Shown here: one piece after another, positions 41,249 through 44,474 of the stretch
Layout of the letters: each line of letters begins with the position of its first letter
How positions within the stretch are numbered: the first letter of the stretch is position 1
Assembly (NCBI RefSeq): GCF_001580025.1
Contig: NZ_LSZO01000163.1
Span: 1-44,474 of the forward strand
Length of the DNA stretch: 44,474 nucleotides
Source of the DNA: Ventosimonas gracilis
GTDB taxonomy: Bacteria; Pseudomonadota; Gammaproteobacteria; Pseudomonadales; Pseudomonadaceae
Direction of reading: 5' to 3'
Notes under the pieces: model-generated
Told to the model about the DNA's origin: nothing
What the model saw: the letters and a program-made list of their open reading frames with translations, nothing else
The model's database searches: none
Made by a program: the position numbers and the translations under genes

Positions 41249-42976
41249 TTAAGCTGTGACGGTATGTACTTGCCCTTGATGCTGGTCGCCCAAATAAATA
41301 CCAAAATTGCCCAGGCGGCTTTCTTGCGTGTAGCGTTTTAGAATATCGCGCTCGGCGCTGCTGTTAATAGCGGTTAATGGCAAATTATTAATAGCAAACC
41401 ATTTGCCATTATTTACTGCACCTTGGCCCAAGTTGGCGCGATAAACAATATGTTGCTGGCCGCTTTGTGTATCGTCATACAGTGAATAGAGCAAGCCCAT
41501 TTGTACCGCTACACCTAAATGTTCAGCAAAGCGTTGCGGCAATTGCTGAGCGGTTTGCATTTGGGTTTTAACTAATGCCGGTAATTGCCAGCCGTTTTTA
41601 TTATCGGGCAGCAATAATAATTGCCCATCGCGTTCGGCAACCAAGGCAATTTGCGTGCTGCCCAGTGTATGTTCGAGCAAACGGTTTTCGGTTTGCGCCG
41701 GGGTAAAATACGCACCGCGCGCATAACCCAAACCGGTTTTGCCGCTGTTATTAAAGGCTTTGACTTCGCCCAATAATAATAAATGATCGCCCGCCTCTAT
41801 ACGTTGATAAACACTGCAATCAAACCAGGCGGCGGTATCTTTTAAAATGGGCGAGCCGTTTTCACTTAATTGCCAATTTACGCCAGCAAAGCGGTCTTCA
41901 CTGGGACGGGCAAAGGTATTGGATAAGGCTTTTTGCTCTTCGCCCAGAATATTAACGGCAAAATGGGTGGTTTGGCTGAAAACCGGATAGCTGCTGGCGG
42001 TTTTTGCCAGACAAACGGAAAGCAAAGGCGGTTCCAAAGAAACGCTGGAAAAACTGTTGGCGGTAAAGCCCAGCGGTTTGCCTTGCTGATCGGTGCTGGT
42101 GACCACGGTCACGCCGGTTAAAAACGCGCCAAAAGCATCACGTAGCGCACGCGCATCAAAGACTGTAGACATGTTGTTGTTCTCGCAAGAAGCCTTAAGC
42201 CAGTCCAGCAAAATGCCATTGACTTGCAAAGGCGCGGTTAAATTCACCATATGCCGATGGCCGTTAATGATTATCGCGCGACCTTGCGGCGTGGCCTTAG
42301 CCATTTGTGTGGCCATTTGTGGCGTGGAGTTTTGGTCGTCTGCGCCAGTTAAAAACAGCGCCGGGCAAGTGATATGGGCAAAGTCATCGGCATAAACGCT
42401 ATCGCCTTCGGCAAAGGCTTGATAGGCGGCGGCGTAACCGCTCTTATCGACGGCATGCAAAAACTGTTGCACACTTTGATAGGCTGGGCTTTCTTGCTCA
42501 TTCGGCGCAAACCAGCGTGACAGCGGCGCGTTGCGGTCAAAGTGGCCCCTTAAGATTTCCGCAGCGCGCGCTTGTACGGCGCATCGAGCCGCGTGATCGC
42601 GCTTATAAACGGCATTGAATAAGGCCAGCCGGGTGAGTCGTTCGGGATAAGTAACGGCGTAACCGGCGGCAATCAACGCGCCCATTGAATGGCCGATCAA
42701 ACTAAAGCGATCTAGCGCCAATTCATCGACAACGCCTGCGAACCAGCTAACAAAATTGCGTAAATCAGGCGTTCCGGAAAGAGCGTTGCTTGCGCCGTGG
42801 CCGGGTAAATCCAGCGCAATCACGCGCGCTGCCGAAGACAGCGCCTCAAGCTGTGGCTGCCACGCCTGCGCGCGCATGCCAACGCCGTGCAGCAGCAGCA
42901 ACGGCTCGCCGCTGCCGCGCTCGACATAGGCCGCGCCAGAGGGCGTTTTACACCGCGGCAGGATTGGCAAGGTCAT
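41249..42976 (-). CDS. Alpha/beta-hydrolase - flavin reductase fusion with Nudix-like tail
   Basis: A 575-residue three-part protein. Residues 1-265 are an alpha/beta-hydrolase: LLLLHGVGM oxyanion strand, Ser97 in GHSMG, Asp213/214 in GADDQ, His240/242 in NGHRHM. Residues ~270-430 are a flavin reductase of the FMN-binding split-barrel type (AFGAFLTGVTVVTS, GFTANSFSSVSLEPPLLSVCL, HFAVNIL). Residues ~450-575 look like a degenerate Nudix domain. Met269 (42170-42172) lies exactly at the junction and could be an internal start, though only a weak GAG precedes it. It combines RutD-like and RutF-like activities in one chain next to an LLM oxygenase. The 5' end overlaps the DUF1185 gene by 29 bp. Confidence 0.88.
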   Translation of the reverse strand: MTLPILPRCKTPSGAAYVERGSGEPLLLLHGVGMRAQAWQPQLEALSSAARVIALDLPGHGASNALSGTPDLRNFVSWFAGVVDELALDRFSLIGHSMGALIAAGYAVTYPERLTRLALFNAVYKRDHAARCAVQARAAEILRGHFDRNAPLSRWFAPNEQESPAYQSVQQFLHAVDKSGYAAAYQAFAEGDSVYADDFAHITCPALFLTGADDQNSTPQMATQMAKATPQGRAIIINGHRHMVNLTAPLQVNGILLDWLKASCENNNMSTVFDARALRDAFGAFLTGVTVVTSTDQQGKPLGFTANSFSSVSLEPPLLSVCLAKTASSYPVFSQTTHFAVNILGEEQKALSNTFARPSEDRFAGVNWQLSENGSPILKDTAAWFDCSVYQRIEAGDHLLLLGEVKAFNNSGKTGLGYARGAYFTPAQTENRLLEHTLGSTQIALVAERDGQLLLLPDNKNGWQLPALVKTQMQTAQQLPQRFAEHLGVAVQMGLLYSLYDDTQSGQQHIVYRANLGQGAVNNGKWFAINNLPLTAINSSAERDILKRYTQESRLGNFGIYLGDQHQGQVHTVTA

Positions 42977-43550
42977 GACCGAGCACCTTTAAATCTTCGT
43001 AGCGATTGCCAATCCGGTGGTGTGGCCTGCCGCCAATTGAGGCACCCAGCGCCACCACAATTTCATCCGCCGCGGGCGCATCACTAATGGCGCATTGAAT
43101 GGTGAGATAGTGCGAGCGCCTGCCTTCGTCGTTTTTATCCATCAGCGGAATCAAAATCGGCGCATTGGCCGGGCCTCGTGTGTTGCAGAAGGCCAGATAA
43201 GTTTTTGCGCCGACCGCATGGCGATACGGGTTGCCAAAATGCAGCGTGTGGATGAGCGCCGATGCGTGTTCCACCTCGCCATCAAGGCCGACAATGGCCG
43301 ATTTACCGTAGCCTTCCACCGCTTCACCGCCGCCGGCGGCATCCAGAATCATGCCGGTAAGCAAATTGCCCAACAGCGGCGCAATAGCCGTGATTTCTGG
43401 CTTTAAATCCTCGACAAACCCGCGCCCGGCCCAGGGGTTTTTTAGTACCGCCAGCGCGGCAATCAATTTAAGCGGCGTGGGCGCGGCCTTGCCGCCTTCA
43501 ATCAAGGTGGTTTCTACGTGCAGCAGCGTTTTGCGAATTTGAGCGGTCAT
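42948..43550 (-). CDS. Amino acid synthesis family protein (DUF1185)
   Basis: A 200-residue protein of Pfam PF06684. The family start (IRKTLLHVETTLIEGGKAAPTPLKLIAALAVLKNPWAGR) and the core (HTLHFGNPYRHAVGAKTYLAFCNTRGPANAPILIPLMDKNDEGRRSHYLTIQ) are very well conserved. Structural work on DUF1185 proteins reported, as I recall, a variant of the chorismate-mutase fold and proposed a role in amino-acid metabolism; no reaction is established. It is first in the leftward block, next to the divergent regulator. ATG 43550 is chosen by family N-terminus; the open frame upstream would cover the promoter. Confidence 0.92.
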   Translation of the reverse strand: MTAQIRKTLLHVETTLIEGGKAAPTPLKLIAALAVLKNPWAGRGFVEDLKPEITAIAPLLGNLLTGMILDAAGGGEAVEGYGKSAIVGLDGEVEHASALIHTLHFGNPYRHAVGAKTYLAFCNTRGPANAPILIPLMDKNDEGRRSHYLTIQCAISDAPAADEIVVALGASIGGRPHHRIGNRYEDLKVLGHDLANPAAV

Positions 43551-43599
43551 GGTGCCAAGATCTCCGGTGACGGTTATTATCTTCTGGTCTTTTGAGATG

Positions 43600-43611
43600 A
43601 TGGTATACCAT
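43600..43611. promoter_or_regulatory. Candidate GntR/FCD operator
   Basis: ATGGTATACCAT is a perfect 12-bp palindrome in the 106-bp divergent region, 50 bp from the DUF1185 ATG and 46 bp from the regulator ATG. The TGGTATACCA type is classical for FadR-subfamily GntR regulators. It most likely binds the adjacent regulator, giving control of the operon and autoregulation. Confidence 0.75.
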
Positions 43612-43619
43612 AATTTAAA

Positions 43620-43625
43620 TGTCAA
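43620..43625 (-). promoter_or_regulatory. Candidate -35 box of the accessory operon
   Basis: A consensus TTGACA on the minus strand lies just upstream of the palindrome. The -10 expected 17 nt further (near 43597-43602) is poor (CATCAT), so the palindrome would sit between the two boxes and binding would block polymerase. The -10 assignment is uncertain. Confidence 0.4.
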
Positions 43626-43656
43626 TAGCTAAAAAGCCAGCGTACAATGCCGCTCC

Positions 43657-44364
43657 ATGCAAACCGTGGAAGAGTTAGACAACGCCTTTGAGGCGCTACG
43701 CATCGAAACGCCGCCGGCAACCTTGCGCGAAATTGCGCTCGAACGCCTGCGCCGCGCCATCATCATCGGCCTATTTGAGCCGGGGGCACGGCTCATCGAG
43801 CGCAAACTGTGCGAACAATTGGGCGTATCGCGCTCGGTGATTCGCGAGGTGATTCGCCATTTGCAGGCCGAAGGCTTGGTTGAGGTGATTGGCCGCCAAG
43901 GGCCGATTGTCACGCGCCTTAACTGGACGGATGCCGCGCAGATTTACGACATCCGCGCCGCACTGGAAAGCCGCGCGGTAGAAGACTGCGCCCGCTGTAT
44001 CGATAAGGCGCTTAAAACCCAACTCGCCGAAGCACTGGATGAGATCGACCGCAAAGCCGCCGCACAAAACCCGCTAGGCATTTTGGATGCCACCACGCGC
44101 TTTTATCAGCTTATCTTTAGCGCCAGCGGGCATTTGATTGCCTGGGATATTGTCAGCCGCCTCAATAGCCGTATTTCCCGCCTGCGCGTGATGACCTTAT
44201 CCACCCCTGAGCGCACCCGCCAGGGACCTGCGCAAATCCGCATGATTTTTAACGCTATTGTCGCCGCTGATGCACAAGCGGCCGGGGTGGCTTGCCGTGC
44301 GCATATCAAGGCGGCGGCCCATGTGGCGCAGCAGCTACTAAGTGAAGGCAAATTACCGATTTAA
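43657..44364 (+). CDS. GntR family (FadR subfamily, FCD domain) transcriptional regulator
   Basis: A 235-residue regulator. A winged helix-turn-helix at ~20-90 (LREIALERLRRAIIIGLFEPGARLIERKLCEQLGVSRSVIREVIRHLQAEGLV) is followed by an all-helical FCD effector domain (YDIRAALESRAVEDCAR onward). In FCD proteins a metal is usually held by an Asp and three His; here the His expected after D-x3/4 reads Tyr (RFYQLIF) and another position reads Met (IRMIFNAI), so the metal site looks incomplete. It probably represses the divergent catabolic/import block until an effector, likely the substrate or an intermediate, binds. Confidence 0.92.
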   Translation: MQTVEELDNAFEALRIETPPATLREIALERLRRAIIIGLFEPGARLIERKLCEQLGVSRSVIREVIRHLQAEGLVEVIGRQGPIVTRLNWTDAAQIYDIRAALESRAVEDCARCIDKALKTQLAEALDEIDRKAAAQNPLGILDATTRFYQLIFSASGHLIAWDIVSRLNSRISRLRVMTLSTPERTRQGPAQIRMIFNAIVAADAQAAGVACRAHIKAAAHVAQQLLSEGKLPI

Positions 44365-44375
44365 AGCACGAGCTT

Positions 44376-44474
44376 AGGGTCTGTTCCCGCTTCAAACGTG
44401 GCCGCGACGGAGCCAGATTTTGTGCGCAGCAAGGCGCGAGAAGAGAAATTTGCTCATGCAAATGAACGACGAGC
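44376..44474. repeat. Probable truncated MITE-like palindromic repeat at the right edge
   Basis: After the regulator stop the sequence shows no gene but begins GGGTCTGTTCCCGCTTC and later contains ATTTGC-TCAT-GCAAAT (44448-44463), a possible centre of symmetry. From memory, sequences starting this way and mirrored as GCGGGAACAGACCC occur as short non-autonomous repeats in Pseudomonas-type genomes. The second arm would lie beyond the window, so this cannot be confirmed here. Confidence 0.4.

Noticed and set aside
34450-44364. Assignment of the accessory block as a Rut pyrimidine-degradation operon
   Set aside because: RutB, RutC, RutE, RutG and RutR counterparts are absent, and the aldehyde dehydrogenase, ABC importer, DUF1185 and GntR genes do not belong to Rut.

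Overview
The window is a 44.5 kb stretch of a gammaproteobacterial chromosome. Protein sequences and local gene order point to the Pseudomonas side of the class: YajR-type MFS next to ssb, tyrS with an M23 peptidase, anmK and erpA, ruvCAB-ybgC-tolQRAB-pal-cpoB, rsmB-fmt-def facing a LysM gene, dprA and tsaC, and a BifA-type c-di-GMP protein. The species cannot be named from sequence alone. Blocks that I recall as far apart in P. aeruginosa lie side by side here. Most of the window is ordinary, densely packed housekeeping DNA. No prophage, CRISPR array, rRNA or complete insertion sequence was seen.

Layout. 1-9.1 kb: a DUF1289 gene, aconitase B, a small esterase, ssb and a YajR-like transporter, tRNA-Arg(TCT), thiol peroxidase, UppP, a small secreted protein and an exported dienelactone hydrolase. 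9.1-16.4 kb: a coiled-coil membrane protein, a BepA-like M48 protease, trpS, a coupled c-di-GMP pair (GGDQF/EAL protein plus PilZ) and tyrS. 16.6-19.4 kb: M23 endopeptidase and anmK (cell-wall turnover) convergent with erpA. 19.7-27.2 kb: one long rightward unit, ruvCAB-ybgC-tolQRAB-pal-cpoB, covering Holliday-junction processing and the Tol-Pal envelope machine. 27.2-34.4 kb: rsmB-fmt-def (leftward), LysM-dprA-tsaC (rightward), and nrdR-ribD (leftward).

34.4-44.4 kb is the accessory part. Nine leftward genes face one rightward GntR/FCD regulator. In transcription order they are: a DUF1185 (amino acid synthesis family) protein, an alpha/beta-hydrolase fused to a flavin reductase with a Nudix-like tail, a luciferase-like (LLM) monooxygenase, an aldehyde dehydrogenase, a NIPSNAP protein, and a four-gene polyamine-type ABC importer. 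A perfect 12-bp palindrome of GntR-operator type lies in the divergent promoter region. Much of this block is visibly AT-richer than the core. It reads as an import-oxidise-hydrolyse-dehydrogenate route for an unidentified, probably nitrogen-containing, small molecule, and is the best candidate here for an undescribed system.

Small-scale structure includes REP-like palindromes with a CCCGC-NN-GCGGG core or a related hairpin. Two related hairpins provide the stop codon of the adjacent gene. There is also a perfect 14-bp stem-loop between the binding-protein and permease genes, and a probable truncated MITE-like repeat at the right edge.
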